The notes: generated from the letters alone by a model not told the origin. Positions 16,452 to 24,773 are shown, counted from the stretch's first letter. The stretch: DNA of 64,000 bases from Deltaproteobacteria bacterium (GCA_016180855.1 JACPAL010000010.1:1-64000); one strand, 5' to 3'. Numbers and translations are program-made.

Positions 16452-16574
16452 GGGACTGTTCAAAAATGCCCAGCTGCAAGGCACCCCAAGGAGCCGCGAC
16501 GCAGGCGTACTTGAGGGTACGTCGAGGAGCCGGCGACGAGGGGAACGCAGCAGATGGCATTTTTCAACAGTCCC
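16452..16574. mobile_element. MITE-like palindromic element, 123 bp
   Basis: Terminal inverted repeats of 19 bp (GGGACTGTTCAAAAATGCC at the left, its complement with one change at the right) bound a GC-rich interior that is itself roughly palindromic, with CGTAC/GTACG at the centre. The element could fold into one long hairpin. A partial extra end (GTGTTGAAAAATGGC, about 16431-16445) precedes it. It has no coding capacity and sits between the HAD-type and aldehyde dehydrogenase genes. It has the form of a non-autonomous element moved by a transposase elsewhere, or of a REP-type repeat. Confidence 0.65.
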
Positions 16575-16624
16575 ATTAAGCGTCCTATTTGACAACCGAA
16601 GTCGTGGAAAGATAAGGGCTCTCC

Positions 16625-17989
16625 ATGGTCTATAGAACCTTAAATCCGGCCACGGAAGAACTTATCAAAACCTATCCCGAGATTGGATGGGATGAGGTCA
16701 AGAGGCGTGCTGAAAAGAGCCAGGAGGCGTTTCGGCAATGGCGGAAGAGCTCGCTTCCTCATCGTCGCGAACTTTTTATAAAACTGGCGAAGAGACTCCG
16801 TGAGGAAAAGTCAAGGCATGCGACAATCATGACGATGGAGATGGGGAAGCCGATTGTCGAAGCGGAGACAGAGATTGAGAAATGCGCCTTGGGTTGTGAA
16901 TTCTACGCTGAAAATTCAGAAAATTTTTTGAAAGAAGAGAGGCTTCAGAGTGACGCCAGCAAGAGCTATGTCCGTTTTGATCCGCTGGGAACGATCCTCA
17001 TCATCATGCCCTGGAATTTTCCCTATTGGCAGGCTTTTCGTTGTTCCATCCCGGCGATCATGGCGGGAAATGCCGTTCTTCTGAAGCATGCCCCGAATGT
17101 TCCGGATACAGCCCTTCATATAGAAAGTTTGTATCGGGAGGCCGGTTTTCCTGAAGGACTGTTTCAGAACCTCTTCTGCTCGAATGAGGTCGCGGCCCAG
17201 TTGATCGAGTCGCCTTATATCGAGGGTGTCTCACTGACCGGCAGTACGCGGGCGGGGAGTCAGGTTGCCTCGGTGGCGGGAAAATCAATCAAGAAAACGG
17301 TTTTGGAACTCGGGGGGTCGGATCCGTTCATTGTTTTTCCCGATGCCGATCTTGAAAAATGCATCCCGATGGCGCTTCGCTCCCGTTTCTTGAATGCGGG
17401 ACAGAGTTGTATTGCGGCGAAACGCTTTATCATCACCCAGGAGATTGCGCCTGCCTTTGAAGAGAAGTTTCTCCAGGCGATTGTCGCCCAGAAGGTGGGG
17501 AATCCGATGGAACGGGAGACCAAGATTGGTCCCATGGCACGGGAGGATCTGGTTGAGAATCTCTCACGGCAGGTTGAGGAATCAAAAAAGAAAGGTGCGG
17601 TTTGTCTGACGGGTGGGACGCGTCGCCCCGGAAAAGGTTATTTTTATCAACCAACTTTTCTGAAGGAGGTTCAATCGGAGATGGTGGTTTGTAAGGAAGA
17701 GACCTTTGGTCCGGTTGCCTCAATGATCGTTGTTAAAAATGAAGAAGAGGCGATCGATCTCGCGAATCGAACCCCTTATGGTTTGGGGGCGAGTATTTGG
17801 ACCCGCAACACCCATCGTGCGGAAGAGATTGCCAAGGGCATTGATGCCGGGAATGTCTTCATCAACGGAATGACCAAATCGGATCCCCGCCTGCCGTTTG
17901 GTGGATCAAAGCGCTCCGGTTACGGGCGGGAACTCTCGGTTTTCGGGATTCGGGAGTTTACGAATATCAAGACGGTCTGGATTGCCTAA
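16625..17989 (+). CDS. NAD(P)-dependent aldehyde dehydrogenase, succinate-semialdehyde type
   Basis: A 454-residue aldehyde dehydrogenase. It shows the cofactor-domain motif PWNFPYWQAFRCSIPAIMAGNAVLLKHA, SLTGSTRAGSQVA, the catalytic-site Glu in VLELGGSDPFIV (about residue 229), the nucleophile Cys in NAGQSCIAAKRFI (about 263) and ETFGPVASMIV. The short N-terminus and overall pattern fit the succinate-semialdehyde dehydrogenase (Sad/GabD-like) group, which oxidises the aldehyde to the acid in the cytoplasm. No GABA gene lies nearby, so the physiological substrate is open. It is transcribed alone; the MITE-like element lies just upstream. Confidence 0.88.
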   Translation: MVYRTLNPATEELIKTYPEIGWDEVKRRAEKSQEAFRQWRKSSLPHRRELFIKLAKRLREEKSRHATIMTMEMGKPIVEAETEIEKCALGCEFYAENSENFLKEERLQSDASKSYVRFDPLGTILIIMPWNFPYWQAFRCSIPAIMAGNAVLLKHAPNVPDTALHIESLYREAGFPEGLFQNLFCSNEVAAQLIESPYIEGVSLTGSTRAGSQVASVAGKSIKKTVLELGGSDPFIVFPDADLEKCIPMALRSRFLNAGQSCIAAKRFIITQEIAPAFEEKFLQAIVAQKVGNPMERETKIGPMAREDLVENLSRQVEESKKKGAVCLTGGTRRPGKGYFYQPTFLKEVQSEMVVCKEETFGPVASMIVVKNEEEAIDLANRTPYGLGASIWTRNTHRAEEIAKGIDAGNVFINGMTKSDPRLPFGGSKRSGYGRELSVFGIREFTNIKTVWIA

Positions 17990-17993
17990 AAAA

Positions 17994-19137
17994 TTACAAG
18001 AGTTTTTTTATTCTTAGCAGAACTTTTTTAATCCAATACCCCGGCTTTGTTTTAGAGAGTTCCTCCTCAATCCTTTGTTCGACCTTTTTCAACAACTCCT
18101 CTTGTTCCGTAATCTGTTTCTGAAGGGCGGCTTCCTCCCCGGTGAGAAGCGAAAGCAGGTTTTCGGTTACTTGTATCCTTTGCGTCACTTCCTCGGGGAT
18201 CTGGACCGCTGGTTCACCCCCAAAGGCATCGGGAGTGATCTCTGTCGAAAGGGTTATCTCCTCTTTAAGTCGTTCATAATCCTCCTCCAGGATCCCCCTC
18301 TTTTTCATGATGAGATCCCTTTGCTGGACGAGTAATTTGATTTCGGATTTGATCTGCCGGTTACGATGATAGAGCTGTTTTTGCTCTGGTTGGAGAGAGG
18401 CGATCTCTTTTTCAACTTCAAGGCGCTCAATGGTTCTTTGCATCGCCTGGAGAAGCAGGTCGCTTTGATTGATCTGTTCCTGAAGAAGGGTCTTTTTGAC
18501 GGCTCTCAATTGCGGATCTCCCCCTTCCTGGGGGAGCGACAACAACTCCCCTTCAAACTTCTGACGTTCTAATTTCAGGCCGGGTACCGTTTCTTGAAGC
18601 GTTTTGATTGCCTGCTCGTTTCTCTTTTGAGACCAAAGAGAGGTGGCTGCGAGCATCTCCCCCTCGCCGAAAAGACGTTCGACCCGACTTAATCCCCATT
18701 CAATCCCCCATAATTCTTTTTTGAACGAATTGGACGGTGAGAGAGGGGGTGTGAGGTGTCGATATTTCGCCTGGGCCCTCTTTTCACGTAGCCTGGACTC
18801 TTCGAGTCTTAACTCCACCTCGAGATAATCTTTTTCATCGAGTGTTGCATACCTCTTCAAAAAAACGTCATACGCCTGTTTTTTGAGATGAAACTCCTGA
18901 TCCTCCATCTCTTCGTGGGAGATCTGTTGCAGAACCATTCGGTACTGTTTTTCAAAAGATTTTTTTCTTGAGATGAGAGAGGAGAGTCGTTCCTTCCGGG
19001 CTGTCTCCCCCAGCCAGGGACTTGATCTCCTTTGAGGTGGAGGCCCATTGTTCACGAGAAGGAAAAGAGATATCCTCACCACGCAGCGGGAGTACCATCA
19101 AAACAAGCCCTAATGAGAAAAGAACTATTTGTTTCAT
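17994..19137 (-). CDS. Exported coiled-coil protein, frameshifted near 5' end
   Basis: The main frame (stop side at 17994, open to 19082) encodes a long, charged coiled coil rich in Glu, Lys, Arg, Gln and Leu, ending in KKVLLRIKKLL. Its apparent first 25 residues look out of frame. In another frame, an ATG at 19137 gives a good signal peptide (MKQIVLFSLGLVLMVLPLRG) continuing to SKEIKSLAGG. The two frames join smoothly if one base of the CCCCC run at 19007-19011 (GGGGG in the gene) is removed, giving SKEIKSLAGETARKERL. The gene is thus either disrupted, subject to slippage, or carries a sequencing error. No function is recognisable; an envelope location is inferred. Confidence 0.65.
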
Positions 19138-19224
19138 AAAGTAAGGAGCGATCACCTTACACCAGAAATGAGGTTGATTCAGCTTTTTTTTACAATTAAG
19201 AAGGAGGAGTTCTCGTGAGGCAGG

Positions 19225-19298
19225 GGGCCCGTAGCTCAGTGGATTAGAGCATCGCCCTTCTAAGGCGAGGGTCGCGCGTTCGAATCGCGCCGGGCCCG
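19225..19298 (+). tRNA. tRNA-Arg(TCT)
   Basis: A complete 74-nt cloverleaf: acceptor GGGCCCG/CGGGCCC, D arm GCTC/GAGC, anticodon stem TCGCC/GGCGA with loop CTTCTAA (anticodon TCT), T arm GCGCG/CGCGC with loop TTCGAAT, discriminator G. CCA is not encoded. It reads AGA/AGG arginine codons. Confidence 0.95.
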
Positions 19299-19308
19299 CA
19301 GTTTGTCT

Positions 19309-19348
19309 CCGCCAGAAAACCCTGCCATCTTGCCGCGGGGTTGTTCAT
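19309..19348. repeat. Short hairpin repeat, copy 1 (degenerate)
   Basis: Member of a 40-bp family with copies at 54701-54740 and 54791-54830. The shared form is CCGCCAGAAAACCC, an 8-10 bp stem around TCTTG, then GGG and GTTGTTCAT or similar. In this copy the left stem (CCTGCCA) and right stem (CCGCGGGG) are mismatched, as if recombined between two stem types. It abuts the 3' end of the PIN-domain gene. Confidence 0.55.
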
Positions 19349-19785
19349 AACTCATTGGGACACTTGACCGGAATCGGCAATTTACCCTCAAAATGTTTAA
19401 CATTCCATGTAATAAAACCTGAGAGATGATCCGTAAACCTTTCTACTACATAAGCGATTTGGGCATCCCCTAATGAATTTTTTCTTTGAACCTGTGAGAA
19501 AATAGTTGGGATATCGTATTGAAGATTTCCCGTAGAATCGGCCGGGAAGAGGATTTGGACGGGATATTCCTGGGTAAAGCCGGCGTAGAGATCGAATAAG
19601 TCTGTGGGGGAAAGATTGTAAGAGAGAATGCCACAGACCTCCAAAAGATTAAAAATAGAGGTACAGCCGTGGATCTTTTTTGCACGAACCTTGTCCAAAA
19701 ACCTTCTGTTGTTTTCGGTTAGAGAATCCCTTGGATAACGAAGATCACGTACAAAAATATCCGAATCGATAAATAGTCTCTTCAT
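19345..19785 (-). CDS. PIN-domain toxin, VapC-like
   Basis: A 146-residue PIN-domain protein. Acidic residues expected in the Mg-dependent RNase site are visible: FIDSDIFV (Asp near the N-terminus), NLLEVCG (Glu) and NSLGDAQIAYV (Asp), followed by FITWNVKHF in place of the usual terminal Asp motif. It probably cleaves RNA and is held inactive by the ribbon-helix-helix protein encoded immediately upstream with a four-base overlap, the standard antitoxin-first order. Part of a short hairpin repeat abuts its stop codon. Confidence 0.85.
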   Translation of the reverse strand: MKRLFIDSDIFVRDLRYPRDSLTENNRRFLDKVRAKKIHGCTSIFNLLEVCGILSYNLSPTDLFDLYAGFTQEYPVQILFPADSTGNLQYDIPTIFSQVQRKNSLGDAQIAYVVERFTDHLSGFITWNVKHFEGKLPIPVKCPNEL

Positions 19786-20072
19786 AAGGAGCGCCGACGA
19801 TGACGAATAACCTCTTCTTCAGGACTCATCCTCGTTTTTCCAGACAGTTTTTGTCGAAGCAGGGACCAATCAATCTTTCTTCTTGGTTTTTTGTTTTTCT
19901 TCATGCTTTCAGTTGCCTCGGCAATTCTTTCCAGGTGTGAGGTCTCTTCGGTTAATATCTTTTCAAGGGCTTGCCTTATGAGAGATCCCTTGGAACAACC
20001 TTTTTCAGAGGAGGCTTGCTCTAAACGATCGAGGAGTGATTCTGGAAGTTTCATTGTAAATACGTGAGACAT
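19782..20072 (-). CDS. Ribbon-helix-helix antitoxin
   Basis: A 96-residue protein with an N-terminal ribbon-helix-helix DNA-binding domain (FTMKLPESLLDRLEQASSEKGCSKGSLIRQALEKIL, about residues 5-40). A basic C-terminal tail (KKNKKPRRKIDWSLL) would wrap the toxin. It overlaps the PIN-domain gene by four bases. It should neutralise the toxin and repress the shared promoter, which lies in the AT-rich stretch at about 20073-20110. Confidence 0.85.
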   Translation of the reverse strand: MSHVFTMKLPESLLDRLEQASSEKGCSKGSLIRQALEKILTEETSHLERIAEATESMKKNKKPRRKIDWSLLRQKLSGKTRMSPEEEVIRHRRRSL

Positions 20073-20128
20073 GGTAATACCTTTTTAAATAATAGTAATA
20101 CTTCCTTGCCTTGAAATCAAGAGGCAAT

Positions 20129-21127
20129 TTAGCAAAAAATCGCTTCCAGTTCGCCTTGAAGGATGCCATCGCGCAGCGTGCAGTTGGTGGTGTAGACAAG
20201 GTCAGCACCCAGGAGATCGACAATCTCTTCGAGCAGGATTCCACCGGGGAGGATGAGGTCAGAACGTTTCGGATCCGTGCCCGGAATCTCCAAAATCTGC
20301 TCAGGACCCATCTCGCTTATGCGAGAGACGAGTTTGCTCAAAGCCTTCTTCTGGAATGGGTCGACACGGCTTCCGTTGTTTTTCATGATTTTACGAAACG
20401 CCCGGATCGTTCCGCTAGAGCCTATAATAGTTGGTACCTGAGGCCAATCACGTACCCGCGATATCCCTTTGATAATATCCCGGATATGGTTCTTGAGTTG
20501 AGAGAGGACCTCAGGTTTGGGTGTCTTGTTGCCCGTTACCTCCCGACACGGAAAGAGTTGATTCAAACGGTTCGCTCCCAGATTAAAGCTGTACCCATCC
20601 AACATCTTTTTATCCCGGCAGATACAGATCTCCGTGCTGCCTCCTCCAATATCAACAAGACCAAAAAGGCCATCGGGTGTCTTTTCATTGGCCAGGATTC
20701 CCTTTGCGATGAGATGGGCCTCTTCCTGCCCTGAGATTGTTTGGATGGTGATTTCTGTTCGTTCTGAAATTTTGGCAACAAGATCGGGGCCGTCTTTTGA
20801 TTCCCGAAGGGCGCTTGTCCCGAATGCCACTATTTTTTTAACATTAAACTTGTCCGCAACGGCATGGATCGCGTCAAATGCGTGGAGGGTGCGATCGACA
20901 GCGGCAGCCTGGAACCGGCCCGTGACAAAAATATCATCTCCCAGGCGGATCATCTGTCTCTCGCGATGAATCCGCTCTGTTTTATTCCTTCCTCGAACTT
21001 CATAGATATCAAAGCGAACGGAGTTGCTCCCCAGATCGACAATGCCAAAGCGGTAAGGGAGTTTAACTTTGCCTATCGGATTCTTTGCAATTTTATCGGT
21101 TGGATGAGACACGCCGGTTATCCTCAC
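20129..21127 (-). CDS. ppx: Exopolyphosphatase / Ppx-GppA phosphatase
   Basis: A 332-residue protein of the Ppx/GppA family (actin-like ATPase fold). It has the phosphate-1 loop RFGIVDLGSNSVRFDIYEV, GTSALRE, SGQEEAHLIAKG and the phosphate-2 loop GLFGLVDIGGGSTEI; Glu in QEEA is the likely catalytic base. It should hydrolyse polyphosphate or pppGpp in the cytoplasm. It has about the size of short, two-domain Ppx proteins. The start is a GTG directly after the porin stop, so the pair is probably one operon. Whether polyphosphate or pppGpp is the substrate cannot be told. Confidence 0.88.
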   Translation of the reverse strand: MRITGVSHPTDKIAKNPIGKVKLPYRFGIVDLGSNSVRFDIYEVRGRNKTERIHRERQMIRLGDDIFVTGRFQAAAVDRTLHAFDAIHAVADKFNVKKIVAFGTSALRESKDGPDLVAKISERTEITIQTISGQEEAHLIAKGILANEKTPDGLFGLVDIGGGSTEICICRDKKMLDGYSFNLGANRLNQLFPCREVTGNKTPKPEVLSQLKNHIRDIIKGISRVRDWPQVPTIIGSSGTIRAFRKIMKNNGSRVDPFQKKALSKLVSRISEMGPEQILEIPGTDPKRSDLILPGGILLEEIVDLLGADLVYTTNCTLRDGILQGELEAIFC

Positions 21128-21129
21128 TG

Positions 21130-22242
21130 TTAGAAAATGAAGTTCAGGGCCGATCGGACTCGGTGGTCATTTAAGTTCTGACCCCGGTTGTTGGGCAGAA
21201 AGGCATAATCTGTTTGTAGTTTGATACCGTGTCCCTTGATAAAGTAATTTAAAACAAGGGCGTATTCATACTGATTGACGGCCCCGTTGGAAAAGATTGC
21301 TCCAGAGGTACGGCTGGCAACCTCAATCACTTTGGGGAGGAAAAAATAACCGATTTGCCCGTTGTAGCCCCAATTGGTGAGTCTTACTCCCTCCACCGTT
21401 CGCGTGAGCATTCCGGCACCCTGAAATGATAATCCTCGATGTTTATAACCGACATCGATAGTCCCATGATGAGCCTTTGTTCCTGCAGCAATAGTGCTAT
21501 TTTGTGAGGTAACACCACTTTCATTGAAGGCATAAGCAAGACCAAAACCTAAGTTTGGCTGCTCTGAGTGAGCGACATCTGATTCCGATGGATTGTATTC
21601 TCCAACGAGGGAGACCTCGATTCTTGTTCCCGTCAATAAAGCCTTATTGTTTCGATTGAAACTATTTGCCCCCTCACCATTCATGACAAAGATTTCATAG
21701 TTCATTCTATTCTCCAAAATCTTTCCATGGATCGATAGGCCGATATCACGACCGAAGTTAAAAATGTCTGTTGCCATGGAGCGATCAATAAATTGCTGTT
21801 TGATAGCTCCGACCAGCTGCTGCATGAGAAAGGGAACCTTGAACTGTCCTGCTTGTAGTCCAAAGGTCGGTGTGGGGATCCAATCGACATAGTAATCGTT
21901 GAGTGAGGCAAGGCCGCTGGTACTTTCTGTAGTGATCGCGTTGGCAGTTGTCGTTGCCTGGTTACGCGTGGCTAGATTCATTTCAAAGCCGTAGTAGAGT
22001 TTTTTCTCCAAAGTAAAGCCGTCGAGGCGAATCTCTCCTCGTGTTACGGCAAAGCTGTTTGTATCAAAGGCCTGTTCGAGTCCATTGAAGGTGAAGCGAC
22101 TCTGAAACCGCCCTTGAATGTGGACGAGATTATTGTCATCTCCGATATAGAGTCCTTCCCCGACTTTGTATTGAAGGGGTAATTTCACCTCTTCAGCAGT
22201 ATAAGCGGTAGAAACTATTCCCAGGATCGGAACAATCCTCAT
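21130..22242 (-). CDS. OprP/OprO-type outer-membrane porin
   Basis: A 370-residue beta-barrel of the phosphate-selective porin O/P type: VHIQGRFQSRFTFNG, VTRGEIRLDGFTLEKKLYYGFEMNLA, DYYVDWIPTPTFGLQAGQFKVPF, RDIGLSIHGKILENRMNYEIFVMNGEG, and a C-terminal aromatic (NFIF). The ATG at 22242 gives a short export signal. An in-frame CTG at 22275, seven bases after a strong AGGAGGAG site, would give a classic signal peptide (MNKLKKCLITIMRIVPIL) and may be the real start. The downstream gene is Ppx, so a phosphate role is plausible. A second porin of the same type is at 31400. Confidence 0.85.
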   Translation of the reverse strand: MRIVPILGIVSTAYTAEEVKLPLQYKVGEGLYIGDDNNLVHIQGRFQSRFTFNGLEQAFDTNSFAVTRGEIRLDGFTLEKKLYYGFEMNLATRNQATTTANAITTESTSGLASLNDYYVDWIPTPTFGLQAGQFKVPFLMQQLVGAIKQQFIDRSMATDIFNFGRDIGLSIHGKILENRMNYEIFVMNGEGANSFNRNNKALLTGTRIEVSLVGEYNPSESDVAHSEQPNLGFGLAYAFNESGVTSQNSTIAAGTKAHHGTIDVGYKHRGLSFQGAGMLTRTVEGVRLTNWGYNGQIGYFFLPKVIEVASRTSGAIFSNGAVNQYEYALVLNYFIKGHGIKLQTDYAFLPNNRGQNLNDHRVRSALNFIF

Positions 22243-22387
22243 TATGGTTATGAGACATTTTTTTAATTTATTCAGATCTTCTCCTCCTCATGAAAAGCAT
22301 TCCTCACCTTGTCGACTCGATAAAAACGCTCAAAAAGATGAGGCTCTTGTGTTACATCGATATGACAAGAATGTGAAATAAGAAAAA

Positions 22388-22858
22388 ATGACTCCTCTCG
22401 ATGAGAAATTCATGAAGGCGGCCCTCCGGGAGGCCGAAAAGGCGTATGCCAAGGATGAGGTGCCGATTGGAGCGGTGGCGGTCACAGAAGGCAAGATCGT
22501 GGCGCGAGCCCACAATATTCGTGAATTAACACAAGATCCATTGGGTCACGCCGAAATTTTACTACTCAAGAAGCTATCTCGAAAACTTGGGTCATGGCGA
22601 TTGCCTAACCTGACAATCTACGTCACCTTAGAACCTTGTCTTATGTGTATGGGGGCACTTCTGCAGGCGCGAATTCATCGTCTGGTTTTTGGTGTTATGG
22701 ACCCAAAGGCGGGGGCGTGTGGCTCGCTCTACGATCTTTCCAGGGATTTAAGGTTGAATCATCGTTTTCAAACTACGAAGGGGGTGTTGGCAGCAGATTG
22801 CTTGAAAATCCTCAAGGCGTTCTTTGTTCAAAGGCGTCGTGCTCGGGCTTTAAAATAG
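22388..22858 (+). CDS. tadA: tRNA adenosine-34 deaminase TadA
   Basis: A 156-residue zinc deaminase. It has the catalytic HAE (GHAEILLL, about residue 57-59) and zinc ligands in PCLMCMGAL (about 86-91), and the N-terminal AALREAEKAYAKDEVPIGAVAV. It converts A34 to inosine in tRNA-Arg(ACG), needed for CGN decoding. The family pattern ARIHRLVFGVMDPKAGACGSLYDL supports TadA over a free-nucleoside deaminase. The tRNA-Ser(GGA) gene follows 72 bp later, a common neighbourhood for tadA. Confidence 0.93.
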   Translation: MTPLDEKFMKAALREAEKAYAKDEVPIGAVAVTEGKIVARAHNIRELTQDPLGHAEILLLKKLSRKLGSWRLPNLTIYVTLEPCLMCMGALLQARIHRLVFGVMDPKAGACGSLYDLSRDLRLNHRFQTTKGVLAADCLKILKAFFVQRRRARALK

Positions 22859-22930
22859 TTGCAGGTCTAATAGGTGTAAGTTATTCCGTCTTCGTTCACG
22901 CTCGAGGTGAGTGAGCGAGGATCGGATTTC

Positions 22931-23018
22931 GGAGAGGTGGCCGAGCGGCCGAAGGCGCACGCTTGGAAAGCGTGTATACGTTAATCGCGTATCGTGGGTT
23001 CGAATCCCACCCTCTCCG
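22931..23018 (+). tRNA. tRNA-Ser(GGA)
   Basis: An 88-nt class II tRNA: acceptor GGAGAGG/CCTCTCC, anticodon stem CACGC/GCGTG with loop TTGGAAA (anticodon GGA), a long variable arm, T loop TTCGAAT, discriminator G. CCA is not encoded. The 5' flank shares TGAGCGARGATCGGATTTC with the tRNA-Ser(CGA) gene at 40438. Confidence 0.96.
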
Positions 23019-23019
23019 C

Positions 23020-23057
23020 AAAAATCGGCAAGCCCTTTTTGGGGCAAGCCGATTTTT
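23020..23057 (+). terminator. Terminator of tRNA-Ser(GGA)
   Basis: AAAAATCGGC (23020-23029) pairs with GCCGATTTTT (23048-23057), with an inner GCCC/GGGC stem and a terminal T-run, directly after the tRNA. Confidence 0.8.
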
Positions 23058-23180
23058 GGGGTGGGCGGGTGAGAACGGCGTTTTGCGCCGACCGATCAGG
23101 GAGGAAAAGCGAGCCAACTCCGGCGAGCGGCAGCAAGACGCCGACGCCCTGAGCGTAATTAACCTGCTTTTAGCGAAGGG
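23024..23180. other. Segment between the two tRNA-Ser 3'-end copies
   Basis: After the terminator stem this stretch is GC-rich and non-coding. It includes CGAGCGGC...GACGCCGACGCC, loosely similar to the body of a tRNA-Ser. It may be a decayed second tRNA-Ser or the scar of an integrated element. No integrase gene is present nearby. Confidence 0.35.
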
Positions 23181-23203
23181 CGAATCCCACCCTCTCCGCA
23201 AAA
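23181..23203 (+). repeat. Duplicate of tRNA-Ser 3' end (att-like)
   Basis: These 23 bases exactly repeat 23001-23023, covering the T-arm 3' half, acceptor 3' strand and trailing GCAAAA of tRNA-Ser(GGA), 180 bp apart. Such duplications mark insertion by tyrosine integrases into tRNA genes. The second copy is followed by its own terminator and then by the AAA ATPase gene. Confidence 0.7.
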
Positions 23204-23236
23204 CAACCAACCCCCCACGGAGGCTTGGTTGTTTTG
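23200..23236 (+). terminator. Terminator after the duplicated tRNA end
   Basis: A perfect 11-bp stem, AAAACAACCAA (23200-23210) with TTGGTTGTTTT (23225-23235), ends in a T-run. It differs in sequence from the first tRNA terminator. The remaining bases to 23414 hold no gene; the last 60 are AT-rich promoter-like DNA before the ATPase. Confidence 0.7.
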
Positions 23237-23414
23237 TTTAGCAGGGATTCGAAGCCGACCCGAAGCGCCGACCTCAAAAGCTGCGGTAATGTTTACAGGC
23301 GAAACTTGACGGCTCCCGCTGATATCTTGTCCGTCAAGTCGGTGACAAAAGACAAAAAACAAGTTTGGAAAACAAATACTTTACAAATATGTTAAATAAA
23401 TTTAATATATTAAT

Positions 23415-24773
23415 ATGATTGAAGAATTTATGAATCACAACCTCTTTTGGAAGGATCTAGAACTCTTCAAAAGGCAGGACCCGCATCTTTCTTTTCTCAA
23501 GGGGCTAAAATTTGTCCATCCCCTCGACTGGTGGCGGGAGATCGACTGGTCCCAGCCGGGGATCTACCTCCTAACAGGGGGGCGTCAGCTGGGCAAGACG
23601 ACTTCGACGAAGCTCCTGATTGACGATTCATTGAAAGCCAGCCGATTTTTTCCTCAAAATATTTTTTACCTCCCATGCGACCAACTGGAAAGCCATCTCG
23701 ACTTGGGACGGATGATCCGGCTTTTCTTGGAACAAATCAGCGGACCCTTCTTGATCATCGTTGATGAAGTGACCTACGTTCGGGAATGGGACCGGGCGAT
23801 CAAGGCCCTTGCCGACGAGGGTCAGTTTCGGAGGGGATTCTGCATTGTCACCGGTTCCGACAGCATTATTCTGAAAGAGGCGATGTCAAGATTTCCGGGC
23901 CGAAGGGGCGAGGCGGAAAAGACGGACTTCCACCTGACCCCCCTCGATTTCCGCGAATACCTTGAGCTCACCGATCCACCACTCCTTGCATCAGGTAATG
24001 CGGAAAAATTATTCGAACCCTTTGACGCTTATCTCCAGTGCGGGGGCTACCTCCGGGCTATCAATAACCTCCATCAGCAAGGAACCGTTTCTCCGGCCAC
24101 GTTTGCGACCTTCGAACAATGGATTCGCGGTGACTTTGAAAAAAGGGGGAAGAGTTCGGAGCAGCTTTGTCAGATCCTCAAGGCACTCCTCGAAACCCTT
24201 GGCTCTCAAGTGACTTTCTCAACGCTCGCCCAGAGGATCGGAGAGATCAGCAAACCGACCGTCATCGATTACTGTCAGATGCTGGAACGGCTCGATATCC
24301 TGTTTGACTTGCAGGCCTATGATCAAAACAAGAGGATCGGATTTCCGCGCAAGGCCAGGAAATTCCATTTTTGGGATCCGTTCATCCTCGAAACCGTATC
24401 CCGATGGCTCCGGCGGGATCTCCATCTGAAACAGGAGATTGATCTCACATCGGTAAAGGTGGAATCGGTGACGGCGTCAACCTTTAAGAGGCGATTTCCC
24501 ACTTTCTACCATAAAGGGAAAGGAGAGATCGATGTTGTGACGCTGGTCTACAAAAAGCCGGTCTGTCTCGAGGTCAAGTGGACCGGACAGATTCGATCCT
24601 GGGATTTAGAAGAGCTCCAAAAGAAAAAACCATCCTTTATACTCACCAAGATTTCTTCCCCAGGTATCCTTTCAGGTGTTCAGGCGATTCCGCTTCCCCT
24701 TTTTCTCATCAACTTCGAGAAGTTTATTGGGCCGGCTATGGACTCAAGGGAGTTTGCTGATAATCCGCGGTAG
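23415..24773 (+). CDS. AAA ATPase with DUF4143-like C-terminus
   Basis: A 452-residue protein of the AAA_14/DUF4143 group. Walker A is GGRQLGKTTST (about residues 55-65) and Walker B is FLIIVDEVTYVREWD (about 113-127). A sensor-like ITGSDS and a winged-helix region (FSTLAQRIGEISKPTVIDYCQMLERLDI) follow. A C-terminal PDDEXK-like stretch, GEIDVVTLVYKKPVCLEVKW, has possible Asp and Glu-x-Lys. Such proteins are common accessory ATPases of unknown role. It stands alone, just after the duplicated tRNA-Ser end, and may be cargo of a former integrated element. The upstream sequence is AT-rich. Confidence 0.8.
   Translation: MIEEFMNHNLFWKDLELFKRQDPHLSFLKGLKFVHPLDWWREIDWSQPGIYLLTGGRQLGKTTSTKLLIDDSLKASRFFPQNIFYLPCDQLESHLDLGRMIRLFLEQISGPFLIIVDEVTYVREWDRAIKALADEGQFRRGFCIVTGSDSIILKEAMSRFPGRRGEAEKTDFHLTPLDFREYLELTDPPLLASGNAEKLFEPFDAYLQCGGYLRAINNLHQQGTVSPATFATFEQWIRGDFEKRGKSSEQLCQILKALLETLGSQVTFSTLAQRIGEISKPTVIDYCQMLERLDILFDLQAYDQNKRIGFPRKARKFHFWDPFILETVSRWLRRDLHLKQEIDLTSVKVESVTASTFKRRFPTFYHKGKGEIDVVTLVYKKPVCLEVKWTGQIRSWDLEELQKKKPSFILTKISSPGILSGVQAIPLPLFLINFEKFIGPAMDSREFADNPR

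Noticed and set aside
23415-24773. Complete integrative element attached to tRNA-Ser
   Set aside because: No integrase, excisionase or distal att copy is seen in the window; only the 180-bp duplication and one ATPase gene support it.
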